Source: Haematomicrobium sanguinis DSM 21259
GTDB lineage: Bacteria; Actinomycetota; Actinomycetes; Actinomycetales; Micrococcaceae
Assembly: GCF_000688395.1 (NCBI RefSeq)
Contig: NZ_JIAG01000001.1
Location: forward strand, 294,126 to 358,125
Direction of reading: 5' to 3'
DNA length: 64,000 nt
The notes under the pieces were generated by a model that was given only the letters and a program-made list of their open reading frames with translations, searched no databases and was not told where the DNA came from. Numbering within the stretch: position 1 is the stretch's first letter; every line of letters starts with the position of its first letter. Both the position numbers and the translations under genes were made by a program. Shown one piece after another: positions 45,416 through 54,597 of the stretch.

Positions 45416-46443
45416 GGCTTCCCCTTCCGCGCGCTCGGCGCACTCCCGCTCGACGCGCGAATCGTCAGATGCGTGGGCAAAACAAAATGCCGTTTCCCGC
45501 CCTCGGCGTTTCCCTCGCCTTGCAATTGCCGCAGCAGAAGTCCGACGGCGGTGCGCCCCACTTGCTCGATCGGCGCCGAAATTGTGGTCAAGGCGGGCGA
45601 ACAGAATTTGGAGAGTTGAATATCGTCGCACCCCACGACGCTGAAGTCCTTGGGGACGTGCAACCCCCGTTCCTGCAATCTCAACTGGGCACCCACGGCG
45701 AGCAAATCGTTGTAGGCGAGCAACGCCGTCGTACTTAAATTCAGGACCGAGTCCACGGCGGCCGCCCCGGATTCCACGTTGGGCGCCAGTTCCATTGTTT
45801 TGAAAGCCTGCATGCCGAGCGCTTTGGCCGAGGTGCGCACCGCATTCCAGCGTTGCGCGTTGCTCCAGGACGAGGCGGGACCGGAGAGGTAGGCGACGCG
45901 GCGGTGCCCGAGCGAGGAGAGGTGTTCCATTGCCTGGCGCATGCCCATGCTGGTGTCGGCGCTGACGGTGTGCACCCCGGGGATTTGCCGGTTGATGACC
46001 ACGAGTTCGGACTGCGCGGCGACAGCGTCGATTTGGTCCTGGGTGAGGCGGGAGGCGGTCAGGACAAAGCCGTCGACCGAGGAGCGGAGTTTTCGCAGGC
46101 TCGCGATTTCGGATTCGGCGGATTCTTCGGTGTCCACCAGTAGCTGGGTGTACCCGGCGGCCTTGAGCCCGAGCTGCGTCCCGCGGATGATGCCAAAGTA
46201 GTACGGGTTGCTGATGTCTGGGACTAGCACCGCGATCGCAAGCTTTTGTCCGGAGCGGAGCGCGCGCGCTTGGGAACTGGGGATGTAGTGGAGGGAACCG
46301 GCCGCCTCTAGGATGCGCTCGCGGGTGGCCGCGTTGACGCGGTCGGGGTTGCTCAGCGCGCGGGAAACCGTGGATGCGGCCACGCCGGCGACGCGCGCGA
46401 CGTCGGTAATGGTGGGCGCTTTGGTTCCGGGCTTCGATGCCAT
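45412..46443 (-). CDS. LacI-family regulator of the hexuronate locus
   Basis: The protein has 343 residues. TITDVARVAGVAASTVSRAL is the N-terminal HTH, followed by the hinge helix SSQARALRSGQK and a sugar-binding-protein-like domain with VVINRQIPG and VVGCDDIQLSKFCSPALTTI. It lies between uxaC and the divergent catabolic operon, with a LacI-type palindrome (46474-46489) in the shared promoter region. The likely effector is a uronate or an intermediate. GGAGG is only one base from ATG 46443, so the start is not fully settled. Confidence 0.9.
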   Translation of the reverse strand: MASKPGTKAPTITDVARVAGVAASTVSRALSNPDRVNAATRERILEAAGSLHYIPSSQARALRSGQKLAIAVLVPDISNPYYFGIIRGTQLGLKAAGYTQLLVDTEESAESEIASLRKLRSSVDGFVLTASRLTQDQIDAVAAQSELVVINRQIPGVHTVSADTSMGMRQAMEHLSSLGHRRVAYLSGPASSWSNAQRWNAVRTSAKALGMQAFKTMELAPNVESGAAAVDSVLNLSTTALLAYNDLLAVGAQLRLQERGLHVPKDFSVVGCDDIQLSKFCSPALTTISAPIEQVGRTAVGLLLRQLQGEGNAEGGKRHFVLPTHLTIRASSGSAPSARKGKP

Positions 46444-46473
46444 GCCTCCAAGACAACCATCTCTGGCAAATTT

Positions 46474-46489
46474 TGGCAAACGGTTGCCA
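46474..46489. promoter_or_regulatory. LacI-type operator between lacI gene and catabolic operon
   Basis: TGGCAA-ACGG-TTGCCA is an inverted repeat with 6-bp arms, 31 bp upstream of the regulator ATG and 94 bp before the divergent reading frame at 46583. A second TGGCAAA lies just to its left. The form fits LacI/GalR operators. Confidence 0.65.
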
Positions 46490-46582
46490 GATTGTTGCAA
46501 GGGTGCCTAGGCTTCGAGATAACCGCGGAAATCCCGCCGCTTCCAACCACAGCCATTCATCGACAAAACAAAGGAGTTTTCT

Positions 46583-46702
46583 GTGCGTATGAAAAAAATT
46601 GGTGCCGCGGCCGCACTCATTTGCGCCGCTCCGGTCGTGCTGCTGTACCTGATTTTCCAGCGTTATCTAATTGGCGGGCTGACCGCCGGAGGAGTGAAGT
46701 AA
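46583..46702 (+). pseudogene. Remnant of a deleted carbohydrate ABC transporter (signal peptide joined to permease tail)
   Basis: A 39-codon frame (GTG 46583, AAAGGAG upstream) reads MRMKKIGAAAALICAAPVV and then LLYLIFQRYLIGGLTAGGVK. The first half looks like the signal peptide of a sugar-binding lipoprotein. IFQRYLIGGLTAGGVK is the C-terminus of CUT1 sugar permeases (MalG type), which end with FQRYFV..GLTAGAVK. The join looks like one in-frame deletion that removed a binding protein and two permeases. The stop overlaps the next ATG (TAATG), so it may still drive translation of the downstream gene. Confidence 0.75.
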
Positions 46703-47532
46703 TGCCCACGTGGAAACTGTCCGGGTTTGCCGACGAGATCGACACCAACCCGGATGTGCAGTTGGCGGTGCTGAAGGGACTCGGCGCGAATCATGTCGAG
46801 GTGCGCAGCGCCTGGGAGACTAACGTCATCGACTTGAGTGCGGATCAGCTCGCCGAGTTCAAGGACTACCTCGCCAAATATGAGATGGGTGTCTCCGCGA
46901 TCGGCTCCCCCATTGGCAAGGTGGACATCGACCTGCCGCCGGAGCATGAACTAGAGCGCCTCGACCGCGCCATTAACGCCGCCAAAACCTTGGGAACCGG
47001 CAACATTCGCATGTTCTCCTTCTACTACCCGGGCAAGTCGCGCGATCAGGTGCGCAACGCCGTCGTACTTCGGCTCAAAGCGCTCACCGAGCGCGCGAGC
47101 GAAAACGGAATCACCCTGCTGCACGAAAACGAGAAAGACATTTATGGCGATACCGGCGCGGCCTGCGCCGAGATCCTGCAGGCGGTGGATCACCCGAATT
47201 TTCGCGCCGCGTTTGACCCGGCGAACTTTGTGCAAGTCGGGGACAAGCCGTATACCGAGGCGTGGCCGTTGGTGCAGCCGTGGGTGGACTATCTGCAGGT
47301 CAAGGACGCCCGGTTTGCCGATCAGGAAGTGACGGCATCCGGGGACGGCGACGGCGAGGTGGCCGAGATCGTGCAGGCGCTGGTGGATCGCCGATATGCA
47401 GGTTTCGCGTCGATGGAGCCGCATTTGGCGCAGTACACGAGCTCCGGCGGGTTCTCCGGGGCGGCAGAGTTTGGGCGCGCAACCCGCGCGTTCAGGAAGA
47501 TCGCAGAAGATCAAGGAGTGACATTCGAGTGA
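46702..47532 (+). CDS. Sugar phosphate isomerase/epimerase (xylose-isomerase-like TIM barrel)
   Basis: The protein has 276 residues. WKLSGFADEI, the HVEVR strand near residue 31, ITLLHENEKDIYGDT and NFRAAFDPANFVQVG are barrel strands with the Glu, His and Asp ligands of the AP-endonuclease-2-type fold. Members isomerise or epimerise sugars using a divalent metal. The substrate is unknown. It is the first intact gene of a six-gene-long run of overlapping genes (46702-52173). A longer fused frame from 46492 is rejected. Confidence 0.83.
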   Translation: MPTWKLSGFADEIDTNPDVQLAVLKGLGANHVEVRSAWETNVIDLSADQLAEFKDYLAKYEMGVSAIGSPIGKVDIDLPPEHELERLDRAINAAKTLGTGNIRMFSFYYPGKSRDQVRNAVVLRLKALTERASENGITLLHENEKDIYGDTGAACAEILQAVDHPNFRAAFDPANFVQVGDKPYTEAWPLVQPWVDYLQVKDARFADQEVTASGDGDGEVAEIVQALVDRRYAGFASMEPHLAQYTSSGGFSGAAEFGRATRAFRKIAEDQGVTFE

Positions 47533-48695
47533 ATGCTCAAGAACGCGGCGTCGCGATTGTGGGCGCCGGGAATATCTCGCGCACGCACGCAGAGAGCGTG
47601 AATTATGTGGACGGTCTGCGCGCCGTCGCGGTGGTGGATCCCATCACCGAAGCCGCCGAACGGCTCGCGGACACGGTTGCCGAACAGGGCAACCCGCGCC
47701 CGGCGGTGTACGCGACGCTGAATGACGCGCTGAGCGATCCCGCCGTCGATGTGGTGGCAATCGGCACCCCCTCCGGGCTGCACGTGGCGCAGGCGGTCGC
47801 TGCGATGAAGGCGGGCAAGGCAGTCGTCATTGAGAAACCGCTGGACACGAATGTGGCGCGGGCGCGCGAGGCGCTGAAGGTCGCCGAGGAAACCGGTGCC
47901 GTACATACCGTCATTTCGCAGCATCGCTTTGACCCGGCAAGCCAATTCGTCAAGAAAAAGATCGAGGAGGGCAAGCTGGGGCGCATCACCTCCGCGATCG
48001 CCACGCTCTCCTGGTACCGCAGCCAGGCGTATTACGATTCTGGCGACTGGCGCGGCACGTGGGCAATGGACGGCGGCGGCGCGCTCATGAACCAGGGCGT
48101 GCACCAGCTTGACCTGCTCATTTGGATGCTCGGGGTGCCTAAAACCATTACCGCGTTTACCGCGCTGGCCGCGCATGAGGGCATCGAGGTGGAGGACACC
48201 GCGGTCGCGGTCATCTCCTTCGAGTCCGGGGCGCTCGCGCTTTTGCACGCGACCACCGCGGCCTACCCGGGGCTCTTCGCGCGGCTGCAAATCATGGGCT
48301 CGCAGGGGTCTGCAATTATTGAGAATGACCGGCTGCAGTACTATCGCGAGGCCGTCGAGGGCGAGGACATCGGCCAGTTCGGCGTGTTGGGCGCGTCCCC
48401 GCAGACCGAGGCGGCGGTCGCCGAGCTTGGCAACATCCCCACCGGGGCCAAAGACCCCACCGAGGATCCCGGCAGCCACATCCGCCAGTATCAGGATTTC
48501 GCGGCCGGTCTCGATGGCGGTCCGGCACCGCTGGTGTCGATCGCGGAGGCGGCGCGCTCGCTCGCTACGATCCGCGCGGTGTACATTTCGGCCACCTTGG
48601 GTGAGCCGGTGCAGTTCCAGGATGTGTGGGATGGAAAGTACGACGGCGTTGCCCCCTTGGTGGGCGGCGCGGCAGCTAAGGAGGCTGGCAAGTGA
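47529..48695 (+). CDS. Gfo/Idh/MocA-family oxidoreductase
   Basis: The protein has 388 residues. VAIVGAGNISRTHA is the NAD(P)-binding Rossmann loop, and VIEKPLDTN is the EKP signature of the family. The C-terminal alpha/beta domain follows. GTG 47529 overlaps the upstream stop as GTGA. These enzymes oxidise sugar hydroxyls. Flanked by two TIM-barrel isomerases, it probably works on a 3-keto or other modified sugar related to the uronates, but the exact substrate is not visible. A dispersed-motif copy lies in its last codons (48640). Confidence 0.85.
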   Translation: MNAQERGVAIVGAGNISRTHAESVNYVDGLRAVAVVDPITEAAERLADTVAEQGNPRPAVYATLNDALSDPAVDVVAIGTPSGLHVAQAVAAMKAGKAVVIEKPLDTNVARAREALKVAEETGAVHTVISQHRFDPASQFVKKKIEEGKLGRITSAIATLSWYRSQAYYDSGDWRGTWAMDGGGALMNQGVHQLDLLIWMLGVPKTITAFTALAAHEGIEVEDTAVAVISFESGALALLHATTAAYPGLFARLQIMGSQGSAIIENDRLQYYREAVEGEDIGQFGVLGASPQTEAAVAELGNIPTGAKDPTEDPGSHIRQYQDFAAGLDGGPAPLVSIAEAARSLATIRAVYISATLGEPVQFQDVWDGKYDGVAPLVGGAAAKEAGK

Positions 48696-49597
48696 GTGAC
48701 GGTTTGAAGTATTCGGTTTTTACCGCGTCCACACCGGACTGGACACCGGAGGAAGCGCTCGCGGAAATTTCCGGTGCCGGTTATCAGGGGATTGAGTGGC
48801 GTGTGGTGGACCAGGCGCCCTCCGATGGCACCGGGTTCTGGATGGGCAATCGGGCGACGATCCCGTTCACCGGGATCCTCGAGGCGGCACCGCGTATCGC
48901 CGAGCAGACGCGGGAGGCGGGTTTGTCGATTTCCGGGGTGGGCGGGTACCAGTTGGCGTCCAATCGCGAGGGTGCCGCGACGATGCTGGAGGCAACCGCC
49001 GCAATGGGCGCCCCGCAAGTGCGGCTCACCATGCAGTGGCTCGGATCCTCGCGAGAACTCGATGAGCGAACCGACGGGCGAGAAATGGTGTCTGCTGCAC
49101 GTGCGGACTTGGCGTGGGCCGTGGAGCGGGCGAAGGACCTCGGCGTGAAGGTGCTCGTGGAAATGCACCACCGCACGATTGCGGCGAGCGCGTCAGGCGC
49201 GTTGCGACTGGTGGAAGGGCTCGATCCGGAACACATTGGAGTCATCCACGACTCGGGAAACATGGTGGTTGAGGGCCAAGAGGACTATCTCTTTGGATTC
49301 CAGATCTTGGGCGAGTACCTGGCACACGTGCACTTGAAGAACAGCCGCTGGGTTGCTGGCGAGGAAGAGCCGGCGGCCGGACTGGAGGGAGTCGCGGCGC
49401 AACGCTGGCGTCCGGAGCAGACGCCGATGTGGCGTGGCATTGCCGACCTTGATGCGTATCTCGCGGGTCTGGCGCGCGTCGGGTACACGGGCTGGATCAC
49501 CATGGAGGATTTCTCCGAGACCGAACCGCTTGCCGATCGGATCAAACACAACCTCGCGTACATCCGCGGACTCGCGGCCAAGCACTACGGTGACTGA
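48692..49597 (+). CDS. Second sugar isomerase/epimerase-like TIM barrel protein
   Basis: The protein has 301 residues. GYQGIEWRVV, VLVEMHHRTIAAS, GVIHDSGNMVVEG and LAHVHLKN supply the metal-site Glu, Asp and His residues of the family, and YTGWITMEDFSETEP ends the barrel. It differs enough from the gene at 46702 that they are not recent duplicates. The start overlaps the oxidoreductase stop. The operon suggests that all three act on the same sugar. Confidence 0.82.
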   Translation: MSDGLKYSVFTASTPDWTPEEALAEISGAGYQGIEWRVVDQAPSDGTGFWMGNRATIPFTGILEAAPRIAEQTREAGLSISGVGGYQLASNREGAATMLEATAAMGAPQVRLTMQWLGSSRELDERTDGREMVSAARADLAWAVERAKDLGVKVLVEMHHRTIAASASGALRLVEGLDPEHIGVIHDSGNMVVEGQEDYLFGFQILGEYLAHVHLKNSRWVAGEEEPAAGLEGVAAQRWRPEQTPMWRGIADLDAYLAGLARVGYTGWITMEDFSETEPLADRIKHNLAYIRGLAAKHYGD

Positions 49598-50960
49598 CAA
49601 GTCAGCGATCCAGGCCGTGGCCGGCGCACCGGATTCGTTGGTGCGCCCCTCGCACGTGCGCATTGTGCACATTGGGCTGGGGGCTTTCGCCAGGGCGCAC
49701 CTTTTTGACTACACGCAGCGCGTCAACGAGACGCTCCCGGTGGAAGCGCAGTGGGGCATTGCCGGGTTTACCGGGCGGAGTGCGCGCATGGCCGAGGTGC
49801 TTGGAGCGCAGGACAACCTGTACACGCTCACGGTGCGAGATACCGACGGCGTGTCCACGAAGGTCATGACCCCGCTCATTGCCTCTCACGGCGGGGATGA
49901 TCTGGACGCTTTGGTGGAGTATTTGCGCGACCCCGAGGTGAGCATCGTGACCGTGACGGTGACCGAAGGCGGATACAACCTGGGCGGCTTCAGAGTGGAC
50001 CCGGAGATCCATGTGTTGCCGGGGGGTGAGAGCACCGCGAGCGCGCGTGGCGAACTTGCGGGCTCGGCGCTGGGTCGCTTGGCGGTCGCCATTTTCGAGC
50101 GCTTTCTGGCCGGGGCGGGGCCGCTTTCGGTGCTGAGCCTCGACAATATCGCCCATAACGGCGACACCTTGGGGCACCTCGTCCGGCAGACTGCCTCGGC
50201 GCTCGCTGGCGATCGTTATGAGGATTATGCGCTGTGGTTGAACGATTACGTAGGGTTTGTGTCCACCGTGGTGGATCGCATTACGCCACGAACCGCAGAC
50301 TCCGACGTTACGCAGACACTACCGGGCGGCGACCTCGACCGGGCGCCGGTGGTCACCGAGGGGTTCCGCGAGTGGGACATCGCCGATGGGTTCACGAGTG
50401 CGCGGCCGGAGTGGGAACTCGCGGGAGCGCAGGTGGTGTCCGAGCTCGAGCCGTTCACCCAACGAAAACTGCTCCTGCTCAATGCCGCCCATTCCCTGCT
50501 GGCGTACGCGGGTCTAGCGCGGGGGTTCGCCACGGTCCGCGAGGCTATTGCCGACCCAGAGTTGCGCGAGATGGTATCGCAGCTGTGGCGGGATGCTTCG
50601 CGCAACATACCCTTCTCGGACACGGACATTGAGAACTATACGGCGCGGTTACTGTCGCGATTCGCGAACCCGCACCTGGACCATGAGCTCGCGCAAATCG
50701 CCGAAGGCGGCATCGAGAAAATGCGTATTCGGATCGGGCCGGTCTTGTGGGCCGCCTGGGAACAGGGACGGAAAGCGCCCGCGCATGAGCAGGCCGTCGC
50801 GTCGTGGGCCGATTTTGCGGGGCTTTCCACCCGCGAAGCGTTGCAGTGGACGTTGCCGGTATCCGGCGCTGACCCGATCGAGCCGCCCCAAGAACTGGTC
50901 GATGTCATCGACAACCTGCGTATACCCGCCTCTACTAAGGAGAACCATGAAGATCGTTGA
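49590..50960 (+). CDS. uxuB: Mannitol dehydrogenase family, fructuronate reductase (mannonate oxidoreductase)
   Basis: The protein has 456 residues. [14 protein letters not shown] opens the NAD-binding domain, [10 protein letters not shown] is a conserved strand, and [16 protein letters not shown] carries the Lys/Asn/His active site of polyol dehydrogenases. In a locus with UxaC and ManD the logical substrate is fructuronate, reduced to mannonate. Mannitol or altronate is the alternative. GTG 49590 overlaps the upstream gene by 8 bp. Confidence 0.85.
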   Translation: MTDKSAIQAVAGAPDSLVRPSHVRIVHIGLGAFARAHLFDYTQRVNETLPVEAQWGIAGFTGRSARMAEVLGAQDNLYTLTVRDTDGVSTKVMTPLIASHGGDDLDALVEYLRDPEVSIVTVTVTEGGYNLGGFRVDPEIHVLPGGESTASARGELAGSALGRLAVAIFERFLAGAGPLSVLSLDNIAHNGDTLGHLVRQTASALAGDRYEDYALWLNDYVGFVSTVVDRITPRTADSDVTQTLPGGDLDRAPVVTEGFREWDIADGFTSARPEWELAGAQVVSELEPFTQRKLLLLNAAHSLLAYAGLARGFATVREAIADPELREMVSQLWRDASRNIPFSDTDIENYTARLLSRFANPHLDHELAQIAEGGIEKMRIRIGPVLWAAWEQGRKAPAHEQAVASWADFAGLSTREALQWTLPVSGADPIEPPQELVDVIDNLRIPASTKENHEDR

Positions 50961-52173
50961 CGCCAAAGTCATTGTCACCAGTCCAGACCGCAACTTTGTG
51001 ACGCTCAAGCTCACCACCGAGGATGGGCTGACCGGTCTTGGTGACGCAACGTTGAACGGCCGCGAGTTGAGCGTTGCCGCGTACCTGACGGAGCACGTGG
51101 TTCCCTTGCTACTTGACCGTGATGCTTCCCGCATTGAGGACACCTGGCAGTTTCTGTATCGGAGCGCCTATTGGCGGCGCGGGCCGGTGACGATGGCCGC
51201 CATTGCCGCAGTGGATGTGGCGCTGTGGGATATCAAGGCGAAAGCGGCGAATATGCCGCTGTACCAGTTACTTGGCGGCGCTTCGCGGAACGGGTGCATG
51301 GCCTATGGTCACGCCTCCGGTAGGGACATTCCCGAGTTGTTTGACTCCATCCGCTCGCACTTGGATCAGGGCTACAAGTCGATTCGCATTCAGACCGCCG
51401 TCCCCGGAATTGACGCGGTGTACGGGGTCGCTGCCCAATCGAGCGATGGCGTGCGCTACGATTACGAGCCCGCGCGGCGGCAGGCGCTTCCGGCGGAAGA
51501 GGACTGGGACACGCGTGCCTACCTGCGCCATATCCCCACGGTGTTCGAGGCGGTGCGCAACGAGTTCGGCCCGGAACTGCCGCTCTTGCACGACGGCCAC
51601 CACCGCATGACCCCGATTCAAGCGGCGCGGCTCGGAAAGGACTTGGAGCCGTATGACCTGTTCTGGTTAGAGGACTGCACTCCCGCCGAGAACCAGGACG
51701 CGCTCCGCTTGGTTCGCCAGCACACAGTAACGCCGCTCGCGATTGGCGAGGTGTTCAACACCGTGTGGGATTACCAAACCCTCATTCAGGATCAATTGAT
51801 TGACTATGTGCGCTCGGCGGTGACACATACCGGCGGCATCTCTCCAATGAAGAAGATCATGGACTTTGCCGCGCAGTATCAGATCAAGTCCGGCATCCAT
51901 GGACCGACCGATATTTCTCCGGTAGGGATGGCTGCGGCGCTTCATCTCGATTTGGCGATCCACAACTTTGGTATCCAGGAGTACATGAAGCACGGCAAGA
52001 AAACTAACGAGGTTTTTGAGCAGTCATTTTCCTTTAGTGAAGGATTGCTGCACCCGGGCGATAAGCCGGGCATCGGCGTCGAACTTCATGAAGATGCCGC
52101 CGAGAAATACCCGTACGAGCGCGCCTACTTGCCATTCAATAGGCTCAAGGACGGCACTGTTCACGACTGGTAA
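50947..52173 (+). CDS. manD: Mannonate dehydratase, enolase superfamily (ManD)
   Basis: The protein has 408 residues. [20 protein letters not shown] ends the capping region, LLHDGHHR and [10 protein letters not shown] and AIGEVFN carry the Asp, Glu, Glu metal ligands, and [20 protein letters not shown] is the ManD signature loop. It dehydrates mannonate to 2-keto-3-deoxygluconate. AAGGAG precedes ATG 50947, which lies 14 bp inside the uxuB end. Kinase and aldolase for KDG are not in this window. Confidence 0.93.
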   Translation: MKIVDAKVIVTSPDRNFVTLKLTTEDGLTGLGDATLNGRELSVAAYLTEHVVPLLLDRDASRIEDTWQFLYRSAYWRRGPVTMAAIAAVDVALWDIKAKAANMPLYQLLGGASRNGCMAYGHASGRDIPELFDSIRSHLDQGYKSIRIQTAVPGIDAVYGVAAQSSDGVRYDYEPARRQALPAEEDWDTRAYLRHIPTVFEAVRNEFGPELPLLHDGHHRMTPIQAARLGKDLEPYDLFWLEDCTPAENQDALRLVRQHTVTPLAIGEVFNTVWDYQTLIQDQLIDYVRSAVTHTGGISPMKKIMDFAAQYQIKSGIHGPTDISPVGMAAALHLDLAIHNFGIQEYMKHGKKTNEVFEQSFSFSEGLLHPGDKPGIGVELHEDAAEKYPYERAYLPFNRLKDGTVHDW

Positions 52174-52196
52174 CCGCGCCGGGGGACGGTCGATCG

Positions 52197-54218
52197 TTAG
52201 GAGGCTTGTGGAACCCGGTCGGGGTCGGGGCGATTCCACGCGCTCGATGCGGAGCCCTCTTCTGGCGCCGTCGCCGAGTTGGTTTTAGTGCTCTCGTGCT
52301 CGGTGGTGTAGGTGTTTCCGAGGGGCGAGGTCCAGGTGAGTGTACCGTCGGGGTTGGCGGTGACCGTCCAGCCGTGGTGGGTTTTGAGATTGTGGTGCTT
52401 GCGGCACAGTAATTGCAGGTTCTCGGGCGAGGTGGCACCGCCGGAGCGCCAATCTTGAATGTGGTCGACATCGGTGTGCCGCGCCGACTTGCTGCAACCG
52501 GGGAACTGGCACGTGGGCGAGCGATGGTGCAGGTATTCGCGCAACTCCTTTGTCACGGCATACTTTTTGCGCTCAAGATCGAGGACGACTCCGGTTACCG
52601 GGTCCGTCAAAAGCCGATACAGCACAGGCGCTTGGGCCGCGATCTGTCTGGCAGTTTCGGCGGGAATGGGCCCGTAGTCATGCAAGGTGGCGTGTTCGTC
52701 ATTGAGCCCAGCAAGCGTTTCGGCGGAAACGGTGACAAAGACTTTGGGTTTCAGGTGTTCGGCTACCGGCGGGCTCTCCGGGATGCCAAACGGCTCGCGG
52801 TAGGAGGTCGGCGGGTCGCCGCTTCGGTCCATCGGCTCGCCGGGGACGCCGCGCACCCACGCTCCGGGATTGGGCGCGCCGCCAGGAGGGTAAGCGCCGC
52901 TGGGGTGGAAAGCGCCCCCGGGAGGGTAAGCGCCGCTGTTTGGCTGTTCGGAGTCTGGGGTTTCGCTCGGGGCGTCGCCGGTAAAGCTCGCTGTTGTACT
53001 TGCGGAGGCGCGGGGGCCGAAACCACTATCCGCATTTGTGGGCGGGCTCAATATCAAGTCAACCAAGGCGTCTGCGCGCAGTTGTGCCAAGGTCCGCCGG
53101 GGCGTCTTGAGTGCTTTCCAGCGGGCCGGCCCCGACAGTCCGCTCGGATCCGGGGTGGGCTCTGCCCGTTTAGCGGCGCGCGCATAATCGTCGATGGTGT
53201 TCATGAGCGCGTGCGCGGACTCGGCGGGCAGGTATGCGTTAAGCCAGGCCATGCCGTCCTGCTCATCACTGACGTAAACCTTGCGGTCCTGGATGTTTCT
53301 GGCCCGGCGTACCTCGAGCGGCTCCACATGCAATTGTTCGCGAACCCGGACCGCACGGCGTTTCACGTCTGAACGAGAGCGCTTAACGCGAGTTCCGCGC
53401 GGAGGGGCAATAAATTCGGCAAGCTGACGACCATATTCGAGCAGTTTGGCACCGGGCAGGTCCGCACTGTGTTCCAGGATCACCTGCATATGGCCCCAAG
53501 CGAGATGTCCGGCTTGATGCTCTCGCGCAAGGTGCGGCGAGTGCATCAGCAGAGCGGATTGGCGAATGATCTGGTGCGCACGAGGCTCGCTGCACTCGAA
53601 AAGGCAGGCGAGTTCGGAGGACAGCGTATAAGTCGCGTTGAAATACGCCCGAGCAAGAATCGGGTCGCGGAAGAATTCAAGGGGAAGACCCTCCATCTTG
53701 CCGAAATTGGTGCCCAGCGACTTCGCCTTGAGGTCCTGCAGCGGAGTCGGGACCTGGTGGGGATCGGTACCCGGGTCCGAGAAGTCGGTAGCGAAGTCCT
53801 CGGAGAAGTTCCCGTCAAAGGCCGCGAGTTCCACGGCGACTTGGTCCTCCACGAAGAGGCTAAAAAGCGCACCGGTTGCGACATGGCGGCTGGCTTCAAC
53901 CGTACGAAAAACAGTTTCGAATTGTGCAAGAACGGCGCTCAGCCGTTTCTCACTGGAGCCAACGGTCCCAACTTCCTCGCCAGTGCCAGTGCCAGTGCCA
54001 GTGCCAGTGCCAGTGCCAGTGCCAGCAGAATTATCCTCGCTCGTCGCTGAAAAACCATTCGCCGCGCTTGGCTCGCATCCTGCCGCGCCGGTCTGGTGCG
54101 AGACTTTTGACTCAACGCTTGCGGTGAACTTTTCCACTGCGGCTTCCAGCTCGCGCACGAGTGTCTCGAACGCCGTTACCCGGATTTCGATTTCACGCTG
54201 TTCGAGTGGAAAGTTCAT
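52197..54218 (-). CDS. DUF222/HNH endonuclease (13E12 repeat family)
   Basis: The protein has 673 residues. The middle (about 170-380) is a DUF222 helical region with HAREHQAGHLAW and REQLHVEPLEVRRARNI. The C-terminus is HNH: CQFPGCSKSARHTDVDHIQD, then SPENLQLLCRKHHNLKTHHGW, with a zinc Cys pair. Family members are very common in actinobacteria and often occur in many copies. The function is unproven. A (Thr-Gly)7 stretch (residues 67-80) is encoded by seven GCCAGT repeats. The bipartite element found at the tad operon lies 60 bp upstream, which links the gene to pilus expression. Confidence 0.92.
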   Translation of the reverse strand: MNFPLEQREIEIRVTAFETLVRELEAAVEKFTASVESKVSHQTGAAGCEPSAANGFSATSEDNSAGTGTGTGTGTGTGTGEEVGTVGSSEKRLSAVLAQFETVFRTVEASRHVATGALFSLFVEDQVAVELAAFDGNFSEDFATDFSDPGTDPHQVPTPLQDLKAKSLGTNFGKMEGLPLEFFRDPILARAYFNATYTLSSELACLFECSEPRAHQIIRQSALLMHSPHLAREHQAGHLAWGHMQVILEHSADLPGAKLLEYGRQLAEFIAPPRGTRVKRSRSDVKRRAVRVREQLHVEPLEVRRARNIQDRKVYVSDEQDGMAWLNAYLPAESAHALMNTIDDYARAAKRAEPTPDPSGLSGPARWKALKTPRRTLAQLRADALVDLILSPPTNADSGFGPRASASTTASFTGDAPSETPDSEQPNSGAYPPGGAFHPSGAYPPGGAPNPGAWVRGVPGEPMDRSGDPPTSYREPFGIPESPPVAEHLKPKVFVTVSAETLAGLNDEHATLHDYGPIPAETARQIAAQAPVLYRLLTDPVTGVVLDLERKKYAVTKELREYLHHRSPTCQFPGCSKSARHTDVDHIQDWRSGGATSPENLQLLCRKHHNLKTHHGWTVTANPDGTLTWTSPLGNTYTTEHESTKTNSATAPEEGSASSAWNRPDPDRVPQAS
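53979..54020 (-). repeat. Seven perfect 6-bp repeats in the DUF222/HNH gene
   Basis: GCCAGT is repeated seven times; the minus strand encodes (Thr-Gly)7 near the N-terminus. A unit of 6 bp changes length without shifting the frame. Confidence 0.95.
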
Positions 54219-54597
54219 ATCTTCATTTTACTCCCCACCTCTGACATTTTCCATTATTTTGAGTGACCATAGAATATCTGTGGATAACTTCTAAAAATAG
54301 GACGCTTTTCTCGACCTGTGTAGGAGCATCATGGCGGTCCTACATCGAGCACACGGCGCAGACGCTGACCACTTAGGCGCTCGGCGCACGACGAATCCAC
54401 AATCGAGAACCCTTACAACCACCATGAATGACAAGAATTTCACATCCTGGGCACATAGCATAGTTTTCACTTATTATCGTGCCCCATTTTTTGCTCTCAT
54501 CACACCAAATAGTGCCGCCACGAACTTGGCGCTACGAGGGACTCGGAAAGGGACCCGCTCTAAAACCGACCGACAAATCCGCGCTACAGTCAGGCAT
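54219..54597. other. 379-bp intergenic region between DUF222/HNH and epimerase-like genes
   Basis: It contains bipartite element copy C. An in-frame reading from ATG 54331 into the epimerase-like gene adds 89 residues of AT-rich, non-conserved sequence; I treat it as non-coding leader or promoter. The AGGAG of copy C lies a few bases before that ATG, so a longer product is not excluded. Confidence 0.5.
54279..54326 (-). promoter_or_regulatory. Bipartite element, copy C (upstream of the DUF222/HNH gene)
   Basis: Minus strand: CTCCTACACAGG, 24 bp, AAGTTATCCACA, then 60 bp to the ATG at 54218. TATTCT just downstream could be a -10 box. It shares both halves exactly with copy B at the tad operon. 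Confidence 0.75.

Noticed and set aside
43943..46546. 867-codon open frame joining uxaC with the LacI region
   Set aside because: The N-terminal part is the LacI gene in another frame and has no sensible protein features. The real uxaC starts at ATG 45415 with an overlap to the LacI stop.
46492..47532. Single long frame for the sugar isomerase beginning at 46492
   Set aside because: The true start is ATG 46702; the upstream part is an unrelated frame over the transporter remnant, which is read in another frame.
53979..54020. Short tandem repeat considered as a CRISPR array
   Set aside because: The units are 6 bp, without spacers, and lie inside a coding frame. No CRISPR-like array was found in the window.
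54331..54597. N-terminal extension of the epimerase-like protein
   Set aside because: The added residues are AT-rich and unlike the following Rossmann fold, which begins at the next ATG. A longer product is not fully excluded.
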